The notes beneath the pieces are model-generated. The model made no database searches and had not been told where the DNA came from. It saw only the letters and a list, made by a program, of their open reading frames with translations. A program made the translations under genes and the position numbers. A stretch of 64,000 nucleotides of DNA. Source: Myxococcales bacterium (GTDB taxonomy: Bacteria; Myxococcota_A; Polyangia; Polyangiales; JADJMO01). This document shows positions 18,989 to 27,511 of this stretch, one piece after another. Numbering within the stretch: position 1 is the first letter of the stretch; each line of letters opens with the position of its first letter. The stretch is from assembly GCA_016709545.1 (NCBI GenBank), contig JADJMO010000016.1, positions 219,822 to 283,821 of the forward strand, written 5' to 3'.

Positions 18989-20802
18989 TCAGAAGAACTT
19001 GGTGCGCGGCGCGCTCCAGTTCCAGTGCCCGCTGTACCACTGGGCCACGGGCGCCCAGCCGGCGAGCGGACCGCGGAAGGTCCAGATCGCCGAGGTGTCG
19101 CTGCCGTAGTCGTAGAACCCGGCGATCTGCGCGCGCGTTCCGCCCGCGAACCGACCGGCGGCGAGGCTGGTCCCCGGCTGGTACCAGTTGCCGGCGCCGC
19201 TGCGCCAGACCTGGCTCGGCCAGCCATTGCCCTCCCAGAACAGCCACAGCGCGGCGTCGCTGCTGCCGTAGTCGTAGAGGCACGCGATGTCGGTCAGCCC
19301 GTTGCCGTTGAAATCGGCGGCGACGAACTTGGAGTTGGACCACGCCCAGTTGCCCGGACCGCTCCTCCACTTGGGCGTGGGCGCGCCGATCCCCCACGGC
19401 AATCCGCGGAACAGGAACGAGCCCGTGTCGGACGAGCCGTAGTCGTAGAACACCATGATGTCGGTGAGTCGGCCCTCACCGGCGACGAAGTGGCCGGTCA
19501 CGGGCTTGATGTTGCTCGCGCGCCAGTTGCCCGCGCCACTGCGCCAGCGCTGCACGGGGGCGTCGACGGTGCGCCCGCGTCGGAAGTCGAAACTGAAGAG
19601 GGCGGTGTCGTCGCTGCCGTAGTCGTAGAAGACCGCGATGTCGGTCACGCCGTCGCCGTTGAAGTCGCCCACGACGGGCTGCGAGCGTTCCCAGCTCCAG
19701 TTGGTGACGCCGGAGTACCAGAGGAGCTGAGGCGCGAGGAAGCCGGAGCCCGTGGAGTACCAGACCCAGATCGCCGAGTTGTCGTTGCCGTAGTTGTAGA
19801 AGGCCGCGATGTCGGCCTTGCCGTCGCCATCGAAGTCGCCGGCCAGCGGCTTGGCGTTGCCCCAGCGCCAGTCTCCCGGCGCGCTGAGAAAGGCGTTCCA
19901 CGGCGGCGTGAGGCCGTTCATGGAGCCGCTCCAGACCCAGACGCCCATCTTGTCGCCGCCGTAGTCGTAGAGCGCGAACGCGTCCTCGTAGCCGTCGCCG
20001 TTGAGGTCGGCCTGGAACTGCTGGCCGGGCGCGCTCGACGTACCGGCGTTCTTCCCGCCGTAGGCGGTGAGGAGTCCGCGCTTGTCGCCGTCGCTGAGAC
20101 GGCCCAGGTTGTTCCACTCCGTGGAGCAGTAGTTCATGATCGAGTCGCGGTCCCAGGCGGTCAGGATCGCGTCCCCCTCGTTGCCCTGCACCATGTCCTT
20201 GCACCAGCTCGCGTATCCGGGAACCCAGAGATCCGGGGTGTCGCCGCGGTTCTGTTCGTGCGCGAAGCCGAGCAAGTGTCCGAACTCGTGGGCCGCGGTG
20301 GCCTGGATGCACAGCTTCAGCCCGTAATCGGTGACGCATCCTGGATCGAAGTTCACGTACGCGAAGTTCAGGACCATCCGTTGTCGATGTCCAGGTTCGC
20401 CGGGGCGTTGTCCGTCCCCAGGCCGACCGTATGGGGGTGGTCGTCCTTGATCTCGATCGGAACACCATTCGTGATCCTGCCCGACCACCACTCCCGCTGG
20501 CAGTCCTCCCAGCCGACGAACTTGACCACGCCGGGCGGCACGGCCTCCCACGTGTCATGTACGGCCTGCTGCACCCACGCCTTCTCCGTCGGCCAGCCAG
20601 AGGTCTTCCAGCAGACCTGGATCACGCCGCTGGACCAGATCTTCGAGCCCTTCACCCACAGCGGGTTCTCCGTCTGTGCGACGGCTGCGGCGTCCGACGT
20701 CGCGTCGACCGCGCAGCCGAGGCTCTGGGTACTCCACAACAGCAGGCCGCCGAGGGCCAGACGGGTGAGCCCCGAGGGGCGCGCGAGATGGTTTCCGAAC
20801 AT
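18989..20802 (-). CDS. Secreted zinc metalloprotease with FG-GAP/VCBS repeats, frameshifted in this sequence
   Basis: The start ATG at 20802 has AAGGAG seven bases upstream. The N-terminal part has a lipoprotein-like leader (LALGGLLLWSTQSLGC). The frame breaks at 20371-20375: one additional base in the GG would join DNGWS to LNFAYVNF. The continuation carries the zinc site HEFGHLLGFAHEQNR and Met-turn SIMNYC, typical of an astacin/matrixin-like metzincin. It then has six roughly 55-residue repeats with calcium loops (DLNGDGYEDAF, DFDGDGKADIA, DFNGDGVTDIA and variants), each followed by YDYGxxDxAxW. The propeller probably anchors or targets the enzyme at the surface. An operator-like palindrome cluster lies about 130 bases upstream. 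Confidence 0.82.
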
Positions 20803-20934
20803 GACGATCTCCTTGGATCCTTTGCCCTTGGCGCCCGAGCGTCGGGTGCAGAGTGCGCGGGCGCCAAGCAGCGGTCGGACCAAGTCGTCCCCTCACGTAG
20901 AAAGGCTCGGTGGTGAGCCGCTCGAGACGTCACG

Positions 20935-20971
20935 GGTGTTTCGAAACCGATTCGAAACGTTTCGAAACACC
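20935..20971. promoter_or_regulatory. Triple TTCGAA palindrome, candidate operator 1
   Basis: Three TTCGAA cores at 20940, 20951 and 20961 (spacing 11 and 10 bases) lie inside a larger inverted repeat whose outer arms GGTGTTTCGAAAC (20935-20947) and GTTTCGAAACACC (20959-20971) are exact reverse complements. The junctions also form GAAACGTTTC, a LacI-family-like half-site pair. It lies about 80 bases before lectin-like gene 1 (+) and about 130 bases before the metalloprotease gene (-), so it may control both. A near copy occurs at 29703-29739. Confidence 0.7.
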
Positions 20972-21051
20972 TGCTCGCGACCCAAAGCGAGCGGAGAGGT
21001 GTACACGACGGGGCTCGTCGCGCGCGCCGGTGCTTGGTCCGTTGCTTGCTG

Positions 21052-22170
21052 ATGCGGCGCGCATGGAACTCCACCGCCTCCCCTCGCACTCCTGGGCACC
21101 CTCGCCATCGGTGGCTGCTCGGTCTCGGCCGCGGACGTCGATCCCGTCGGTGAAGAGACCGCGAACACGGCCGTCGACGGTCCGGGCGTCACGCAGAAGG
21201 CTCCCTTCGACTACCCCTCGACCCGATCCAACGTCTTCGCGCTCGACGAGCTCGGTCACCTTCGGGTCCAGACCAACTCGGAGCCGTGGTTCAACTACTG
21301 GCCCCCGGCCCAGTACGTCTCGCTGATCAACAGCCCTGCCGCCGTGTCCTGGGGCTTCAACCGGATCGACGTGTTCGGCGTCACGACCGCCGGCATGCTG
21401 CAGCACTACGGCAGCGCGGACGGCGGCGTGAGCGTGTACGCCGACAACTGGGGCTCGATGCCCGGCACCTCGTTCGATCCCAGCGCGTCGTGCGACGTCA
21501 CGACCTGGGGTGTGGGGCGCCTGGACGTGTTCTGCGTGGGCTGGGCCGGAGACCGCCAGAACATCATCCATCGCTGGTACGACGCAGCCACTGGAGGAGG
21601 TTGGGAGGCGCTGCCGGCGCTTCCGTTCAACGGGGCGATTCCAGACGACGGGCCTGGCAGCGGCTTCGTGGGGCCCGGGCCGCCTCGACGTCTGGCTCAT
21701 CGACAAGAACGCGTCACCGAAGCTCCTCCGGCACGTGGGCACGAGTTCCAGTACGGGGCGGGGCGGGTGGGTCTGGGACTCCTGGGCGCAGGGAGACTTC
21801 GCCACGACGGCGAGTCCGGACGTCGTCCCCTCCGCCACCGCGATGGGCGGGCATCGCTACGACATCATCGTTCCCGAACGTCAGACCTACTCCTGCACTC
21901 CGTCGCCCTGCGCGTACGACCGTCTGAGGCACTGGACCTACCGCGAGGCCGCACCGCCCGGCTCGAACCTCACGAGCGAGCTGCTGCGCGACGCGCAACC
22001 AGGGTCGAAGCGAGCAGCCATCCAGAGCTTCGGATCGTCGTTCAGGATCTCGGTGCTCGGTGAAGATTGCCGCCCTGCGGACTTACCGGGGCGGCGAAGA
22101 TCGGTATCCGATCCTGGACGCGGCGGTGGGTTGCAACCTGCAGAAGTCGCTCGCCGGCGCGTCCTGGTAG
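21052..22170 (+). pseudogene. Lectin-like beta-propeller lipoprotein, paralog 1 (three frame breaks)
   Basis: The reconstructed protein starts MRRAWNSTASP at 21052. A missing C in the CCCC run near 21087 separates it from the lipobox LGTLAIGGC. A long open stretch follows (SWGFNRIDVFGVTTAGMLQH, GRLDVFCVGWAGDRQNIIHRWYD). An extra G near 21640 moves the frame to RFQTTGLAAASWGPGRLDVW. A third break near 22080 leads to ILDAAVGCNLQKSLAGASW and a stop at 22168. Repeated blades of the form SWGxxRxDVF...HxWYD...GGWExLP resemble PLL/fucose-type bacterial lectin propellers. Two paralogs lie at 29.9 and 32.5 kb. Breaks fall at homopolymers, so it may be intact in reality. Confidence 0.65.
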
Positions 22171-22174
22171 CCGC

Positions 22175-23254
22175 CTACGGCTGCGACAGCTCCACCACGC
22201 AGTCGTCCCCCACCATCAGGCTGAGAGCCCCGTGCCGCGCGGGGCCCGGCCGCACCAGCACCCGCTTGCCGAGCAGCGAGTCCTCGAGGCGCGGGATGTC
22301 CGTGATGCTGCTCTCGGCCATCAGCACCGAGTGCTCCACCGTGGACCGGATCACCCGCACGCCGTCGCCGATCGCGGTGAAGGGGCCGATCTTCGAGTCC
22401 ACGATCTCGACGTTCTCGCCGACGATCGTGGGCCCGCGGATCACCGAGCGCACGATGCGCGCGCCCTTGCCGATGCGCACGCGGCCCGAGACCTTGCTCT
22501 CGCCGTCCACGTGACCCTCCACCCCCGACACCAGCCAGTCGTCGAGGACGGTGTCGTTGGCGAGGAGCATGTCGTCCTTCTTGCCCGTGTCGAGCCACCA
22601 CGACGTGAGCCGGGTGAACTTCACCGTGCCCCCGAGCTCGATCAGCTTGCTGATGGCGTCGGTGATCTCGAGCTCGCCGCGCGGCGAGGGCTTGATCTGC
22701 GCGATGGCGTCGAAGATCGAGGGGCGGAACAGGTAGATCCCGACGAGGGCGAGGTTCGACTTCGGCTCGCGCGGCTTCTCGACGAGCCCCACCACGTTGC
22801 CGACCGCGTCCACCTCGGCGACACCGAAGGAAGACGGGTTCGGCACCTCCTTGAGCATCACCGAAGCGGCCAGCGACGGGTCGGCCGTGAACGCCTCGAC
22901 CGCCTCCTGGATCTTCATCCCGACGAGGTTGTCGCCGAGGTACATCACGAAGTCGCTGCCCTCGAGGAACGGCCGCGCCGTGGCGACCGCGTGGGCGAGG
23001 CCCGCCGGCCGGTCCTGGAGGATGTACTCGAGGCGTGCACCGAAGGCGCTGCCGTCGCCGAGGGCTCGGCGGATCTCGCCGCCGGTCTCGGGCGAGATGA
23101 TCACCGCGATGTCCGTCACCCCGGCGTGCACCAGGTTGTCGATCACGTAGAACAGCACCGGCCGATTGGCGACGGGGACCAGCTGCTTCGCGCCCGTGTA
23201 CGTGAGCGGGCGCAGGCGCGTGCCGGAGCCACCGGCGAGGACCAGGCCCTTCAC
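22175..23254 (-). CDS. rmlA: Glucose-1-phosphate thymidylyltransferase, long form
   Basis: A 359-aa nucleotidyltransferase that makes dTDP-glucose from glucose-1-phosphate and dTTP. The N-terminal signature GLVLAGGSGTRLRPLT matches the NTP-binding GxGTRLxP loop; LGDN and EKP motifs follow. The C-terminal hexapeptide-like left-handed helix (IGKGARIVRSVIRGPTIVG) makes it the long type (about 355 aa) common in deoxysugar clusters of actinobacteria and archaea. The GTG at 23254 overlaps the rmlB stop (GTGA), so the first two enzymes of dTDP-sugar synthesis are coupled. No rmlC/rmlD follows here, so the product may feed a different deoxyhexose. Confidence 0.9.
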   Translation of the reverse strand: MKGLVLAGGSGTRLRPLTYTGAKQLVPVANRPVLFYVIDNLVHAGVTDIAVIISPETGGEIRRALGDGSAFGARLEYILQDRPAGLAHAVATARPFLEGSDFVMYLGDNLVGMKIQEAVEAFTADPSLAASVMLKEVPNPSSFGVAEVDAVGNVVGLVEKPREPKSNLALVGIYLFRPSIFDAIAQIKPSPRGELEITDAISKLIELGGTVKFTRLTSWWLDTGKKDDMLLANDTVLDDWLVSGVEGHVDGESKVSGRVRIGKGARIVRSVIRGPTIVGENVEIVDSKIGPFTAIGDGVRVIRSTVEHSVLMAESSITDIPRLEDSLLGKRVLVRPGPARHGALSLMVGDDCVVELSQP

Positions 23255-24311
23255 GGCTGGACCTCGAGGCCGAGGCGCTCGCGCCGGTAGCCGCCGGTCG
23301 CGATGCGTTCGCACCAGCGCCGGTGGGCGAGGTACCACTCGACGGTGCGTCGGATCCCGGTCGCGAAGTCCACGGCGGGAGAGAACCCGAGCTCCGCGGC
23401 GATCTTGCTCGGATCGATCGCGTAGCGCCGGTCGTGGCCGGGGCGATCCTTCACGTAGGTGATCAGCCGCTCGCGCGGCCCGGCCGGGTCGGGCCGGAGC
23501 TCGTCGAGGACCTTGCAGACGTGGCGCACGATCTCGATGTTCGTCCACTCGTTGCGGCCGCCAACCACGTAGGTCTCGCCGGGGGTGCCGCGCTCGGCGA
23601 CCAGCGCGAGCGCCGCGCAGTGGTCGTCCACGTAGAGCCAGTCGCGGACGTTGAGCCCGTCGCCGTAGACCGGCAGGGGCTTGCCCTCGAGCGCGTTGAG
23701 GACCATCAGCGGGATGAGCTTCTCCGGGAACTGCCGCGGGCCGTAGTTGTTGGAGCAGTTGGTCACGAGGGTCGGCACACCGAACGTGTGGTGGTAGGCC
23801 CGCGCGCGAGGTGGTCGGCCGCGGCCTTCGTCGCGGAGTAGGGCGAGGAGGGCTGGTAGGCGGTGCGTTCGGTGAAGAACCCCGAGGCGCCGAGGGAGCC
23901 GAAGACCTCGTCGGTCGACACGTGCACGAAGCGAAAGCGCTCGCTGCCGCCGTCCTTGAGGTGGGCGCGCGCGGCCTCCAGGAGCTCGAACGTGCCGCGC
24001 ACGTTGGTCTCGACGAAGGCGCGGGGGCCGTCGATCGATCGGTCGACGTGCGACTCGGCGGCGAGGTTGAACACCACGTCGGGCTTCTCCTCCGCGTAGA
24101 GGCGGCGGACCAGCGGGGCGTCGCAGATGTCGCCGTGGACGAAGCGGAAGCGGTCTCCCGGCAGGCCCTCGAGGTTGTCGAGGTTCCCTGCGTACGTGAG
24201 GCTGTCGAGCACGACCACCCGGGCATCTGCCCGCGCGAGCAGGGTTGCCACCAGGTTGCTGCCGATGAAGCCGGCGCCGCCCGTGACGAGATGGGTCACC
24301 TTCGTCTGCAT
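23251..24311 (-). CDS. rmlB: dTDP-glucose 4,6-dehydratase, frameshifted in this sequence
   Basis: An SDR-type enzyme converting dTDP-glucose to the 4-keto-6-deoxy intermediate. The N-terminal part (ATG 24311) has TGGAGFIGSNL for NAD binding, STDEVFGSLG and the catalytic YSATK. The frame breaks near 23805-23812, in CGCGGG; the other frame continues AYHHTFGVPTLVTNCSNNYGP to a stop at 23251. Together about 353 aa, normal for RmlB. The break lies in conserved sequence next to a G run, and rmlA behind it is intact, so an indel error is likely. Confidence 0.88.
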
Positions 24312-24412
24312 CCCGGGCCTTCTAGCTCTGCGGGGGGCCCTCGGCGACGGCGGCGTGCAGGGAGGCTCGGCGACCGGATGCGCGCCCGGTTTTCCGAGCT
24401 ATAGGCGGGCCC

Positions 24413-25261
24413 GTGGTCGGTTCGGACATCACGAGGGATGCGCGGGGGGGAGCCCCGGACACCGGGTCGCTGCTCGACCAGGCGCTGGCCCCGCTCCGCC
24501 GCCGCGGCCTCGTCTGGTCGCTCGCCAAGAACGACTTTCGCGCCCGCTACACGGGCTCGCTGTTGGGCGCGACCTGGGCGTTCGTCCAGCCGGTGCTGAC
24601 CATCCTGCTCTACCTGTTCATCTACCAGGTGGGGTTCCGGGCTCCACCGCCGTCCGGCGTGCCGTTCGTGGTCTGGCTGATCGTCGGCATGGCACCGTGG
24701 TTCTACTTCGTCGAGGCCCTGTCGACGACGACCATCGCGTTCCTCGAGTACGGGTTCCTCGTGAAGAAGGTGCTCTTCGACGTGGCCATCGTGCCGTCGA
24801 TCAAGCTGGTGGCGTCGTCGCTCGTCCACGTCGCCGTCTTTGGGCTCGTGGTCGTCATCGTGGCCGTCTCTGGGCTGCCCATCCGCGGCACGTTCCTGCT
24901 CGTGCCCTACTACTTCTTCGCGCTCTACGCGCTCGTCGCCGGCCTCGGCCTGATCACCGCCGCCATCGCGCCGTTCTTCCGCGACGCCGTGCAGATCGTC
25001 GCGGTGTCGATGCAGTTCCTCTTCTGGCTCACCCCCGTCATGTGGCCCATCAGCCAGGCGCCGCCGCGCTTCGCCCAGATCCTCGTCGCCAACCCGCTCC
25101 ACTACGTGGTGGACGGGCTCCGTGATGCGCTCTTGCTCGGACGGCCGTTCTGGGCGCGCCCTCTCCCGACCCTGTATTTCTGGGCCTTCGTGATCGTGGT
25201 CCACCTGATCGGTCAGGCGATGTTCAAGCGGCTCCGCCCTCACCTCCCGGACGTGCTGTGA
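24413..25261 (+). CDS. wzm: ABC-2 type polysaccharide exporter permease (Wzm/TagG family)
   Basis: A 282-aa inner-membrane protein with six predicted helices (for example ATWAFVQPVLTILLYLFIY, LVHVAVFGLVVVIVAV, LITAAIAPFFRDAVQIVAV). The N-terminal RRRGLVWSLAKNDFRARYTGSLLG and the LTPVMWP and NPLHYVVDGLRDALL motifs are characteristic of O-antigen/teichoic acid exporters. With the ATPase encoded next it would translocate lipid-linked polysaccharide to the periplasm. The start is GTG at 24413; the stop overlaps wzt (GTGA). Transcription diverges from rmlB across about 100 bases. Confidence 0.9.
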   Translation: MVGSDITRDARGGAPDTGSLLDQALAPLRRRGLVWSLAKNDFRARYTGSLLGATWAFVQPVLTILLYLFIYQVGFRAPPPSGVPFVVWLIVGMAPWFYFVEALSTTTIAFLEYGFLVKKVLFDVAIVPSIKLVASSLVHVAVFGLVVVIVAVSGLPIRGTFLLVPYYFFALYALVAGLGLITAAIAPFFRDAVQIVAVSMQFLFWLTPVMWPISQAPPRFAQILVANPLHYVVDGLRDALLLGRPFWARPLPTLYFWAFVIVVHLIGQAMFKRLRPHLPDVL

Positions 25262-26519
25262 GCGAACCGGCCCAGCTGCCCAGCAAGATGCTGATCGAGG
25301 CCAAGGGGCTCGGCAAGGCCTACCGCTTGTTCGCGCGGCCGCTGGACCGGCTCAAGGAGTCGCTCCACCCGTTCGGCAAGAGCTACCACACCGACTTCCA
25401 CGCCCTGCGCGGCGTCGACTTCGCCATCAGGCGGGGCGAGGCAGTCGCCATCATCGGCCGCAACGGTTCGGGAAAGTCCACGCTGCTCAAGCTCGTGACG
25501 GGGATCCTCGGGCCCACGACCGGAGAGCTCCACGTGCGTGGTCGCATCGCCGCGCTGCTCGAGCTCGGGGCGGGGTTCAACCCCGAGTACACGGGGGTCG
25601 AGAACGTCTACCTCAACGGCACCATCCACGGCCTCTCGCGCGCCGAGGTCGACGCGCGGCTCGGTGCCATCCTCGACTTCGCCGACATCGGCGATTTCGC
25701 CCAGCGCGCGTGCAAGAGCTACTCGAGCGGCATGTTCGCGCGGCTGGCCTTCGCCGCCATGATCCACTTCGAGCCGGACATCCTCATCGTCGACGAGGCG
25801 CTCGCGGTCGGCGACGTGTTCTTCCAGCGAAGTGCAACCGCTGGATGAAGGAGCGGATGGCGGAGTCGCAAGCTGCTCGTGAGCCACGACATGCAGTCGG
25901 TGGCGCAGCTGGCCTCGCGCGCCATCGTCCTCGAGAAGGGCAAGCTCGCGTTCGACGGCGAGCCGCTCGCGGCGATCGAGCACTACACCAAGTCGCTCCA
26001 CACGGATCTTTTCGCCCAGCCCGGCAAGAGCGCCTCGACCGAGGAAGCGCCGGAGCTCTTGCTCGAACCGGTCCCCGAGTCGGCGCTCGGCGGCGCGCGC
26101 GAGGTCACCATCACCGGGTTCCGGGCCGGCGTGAACGATGGGCCGGCCGAGGTGGTGAAGACCGGCGACGTCGTCCGGGTCGCGGTGGGCTTCAACGCGG
26201 CCCGCCCCATCGAGCACCTCATCGTGGGCGTCTCGGTGAACGACAAGTACGGCCAGAACGTGTTCGGGGTGAACTCGCTCGCGTCCGGGCACGACGTCGT
26301 GGTCGCCGAGGCCGGCACCAAGGTCGCCACCCTCGAGTTCGTGTGGCCCTTGATCAAGGAGGGGCCCTACTTCTTCACCATCGGGCTCGGCGAGGGAACC
26401 GAGAGCTGGACCACGTCGTCCAGTGCTGGGCCCACAACGTCGTGAGCGTGCAGTCGCTCCCAGGGCGCGCCGTGCACGGTCTCTTCAACGTCGAGATGAC
26501 CAAGGTCTCGCTGCGCTAG
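25258..26519 (+). pseudogene. wzt: ABC polysaccharide exporter ATPase with C-terminal glycan-binding domain (Wzt), three frame breaks
   Basis: The ATPase part has Walker A GRNGSGKST, a YSSGMFARLAF signature region and Walker B ILIVDEALAVGD. Breaks occur near 25833 (FFQR to KCNRWMKERMAES), near 25868 (to KLLVSHDMQSVAQL, the H-loop) and near 26410 (to LDHVVQCWAHNVVSVQSL). The last about 150 residues (from ITGFRAGVNDG to VEMTKVSLR) match the Wzt_C beta-sandwich that recognises the terminal modification of the O-polysaccharide in ABC-dependent systems. Three small indels in one otherwise conserved gene, directly coupled to wzm, suggest sequence error, but true decay cannot be excluded. Confidence 0.82.
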
Positions 26520-27511
26520 CCGCGCCCGCGCAGGCGATCGACGACGCGGCCGAGCAACGGGCGGCCCTCCCGCGCTTCGGCCTCCCGGAGCAGCGCCTCG
26601 AGCTCGCGGATCCGCGCCTCAGCCCCCCTGCGGCCCTCGAGCTGGGCGTCGCGCTGCGCCTCGAGGGAGCGCACGGTCGAGGAGAGCTCCGCGAGCGCCG
26701 ACTTCTGCGCGCTCTCCAGCGAGGCGATGTGATCCTGGAGCGCGATGACGCGCAGGTAGTTGCGGAGGCGGTTCTCTTCGAGGCGCGCGAGGACGGCGTT
26801 CTCGTGGCACGGCGCGAGGGACGCAGCGAGCTCGCCGGCGGCCACGTGCTCGTCCGGGTAGAGGACGCCCACGCCGAACACCGCGGGGACCACGGCCAGC
26901 TGGTAACCGGGCTGCTTGGTCCGGAAGTCCTCGATCGCGGTCAGCACGCCGTTGCGCGCGCCCCCTTCGACCAGGGCAGGGGCCCAGTTCCCGTTGCCGC
27001 GGAACCCTCCGACGACCACCCCCGACTCTCCGAGGGTGAGCCCGCGTTCGAAGTCGTAGGGATGCACGTGCTCGGGCGGCAGGCCCAGCGGGTCGCAGTA
27101 CTGGTCCCTTCGTGCGCAGGGCCAGCCCACGTCGTGCAAGATCGACACGGCTCGTCCGCCGGTCTGCCGGTGGATGCTCTCGAGCTCGGCGAACACCGTG
27201 TAGTAGTTGTGGTCACCGTCGATGACGTAGAGATCGGCGGGCGCTATCCCTGCGAGCGCGCCCGGGCTCTTGTCGAGTACGAGCGTGTGACTCTTCGCGT
27301 TTCTCTGGGCGATCTGGCGGACGTAGTCGGCCGGAGCCGGGTCGATGGTGACCAGATGCGCTCCATGCTCCCTGGCCCACCCGAGCAGGAGCTCGGTGAA
27401 ACCACCAGACTCCGAGCCGATCTCGACGATGCGCCGGGGTCGCACCGCCTCGACCACGGGGAGCAACACCTCACGGAGCTCGGTCAACGAGTGCAACAGC
27501 AAGTCGGGCAT
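26516..27511 (-). CDS. Class I SAM-dependent methyltransferase with C-terminal coiled coil
   Basis: A 331-aa protein. Residues 1-225 are a Rossmann methyltransferase of the CmcI-like type (RRIVEIGSESGGFTELLL as SAM loop, LVTIDPAP, LYVIDGDHNYY, ILHDVGWP). From about residue 235 a long helical region with heptad pattern (LEENRLRNYLRVIALQDHI, LEAQRDAQLEGRRGAEARI) predicts a coiled coil. In ABC-transporter O-antigen systems, terminal methylation by coiled-coil enzymes sets chain length and is read by Wzt C-terminal domains; location next to wzt makes that role plausible but unproven. The start ATG at 27511 overlaps the HAD stop (TGATG). Confidence 0.8.
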   Translation of the reverse strand: MPDLLLHSLTELREVLLPVVEAVRPRRIVEIGSESGGFTELLLGWAREHGAHLVTIDPAPADYVRQIAQRNAKSHTLVLDKSPGALAGIAPADLYVIDGDHNYYTVFAELESIHRQTGGRAVSILHDVGWPCARRDQYCDPLGLPPEHVHPYDFERGLTLGESGVVVGGFRGNGNWAPALVEGGARNGVLTAIEDFRTKQPGYQLAVVPAVFGVGVLYPDEHVAAGELAASLAPCHENAVLARLEENRLRNYLRVIALQDHIASLESAQKSALAELSSTVRSLEAQRDAQLEGRRGAEARIRELEALLREAEAREGRPLLGRVVDRLRGRG

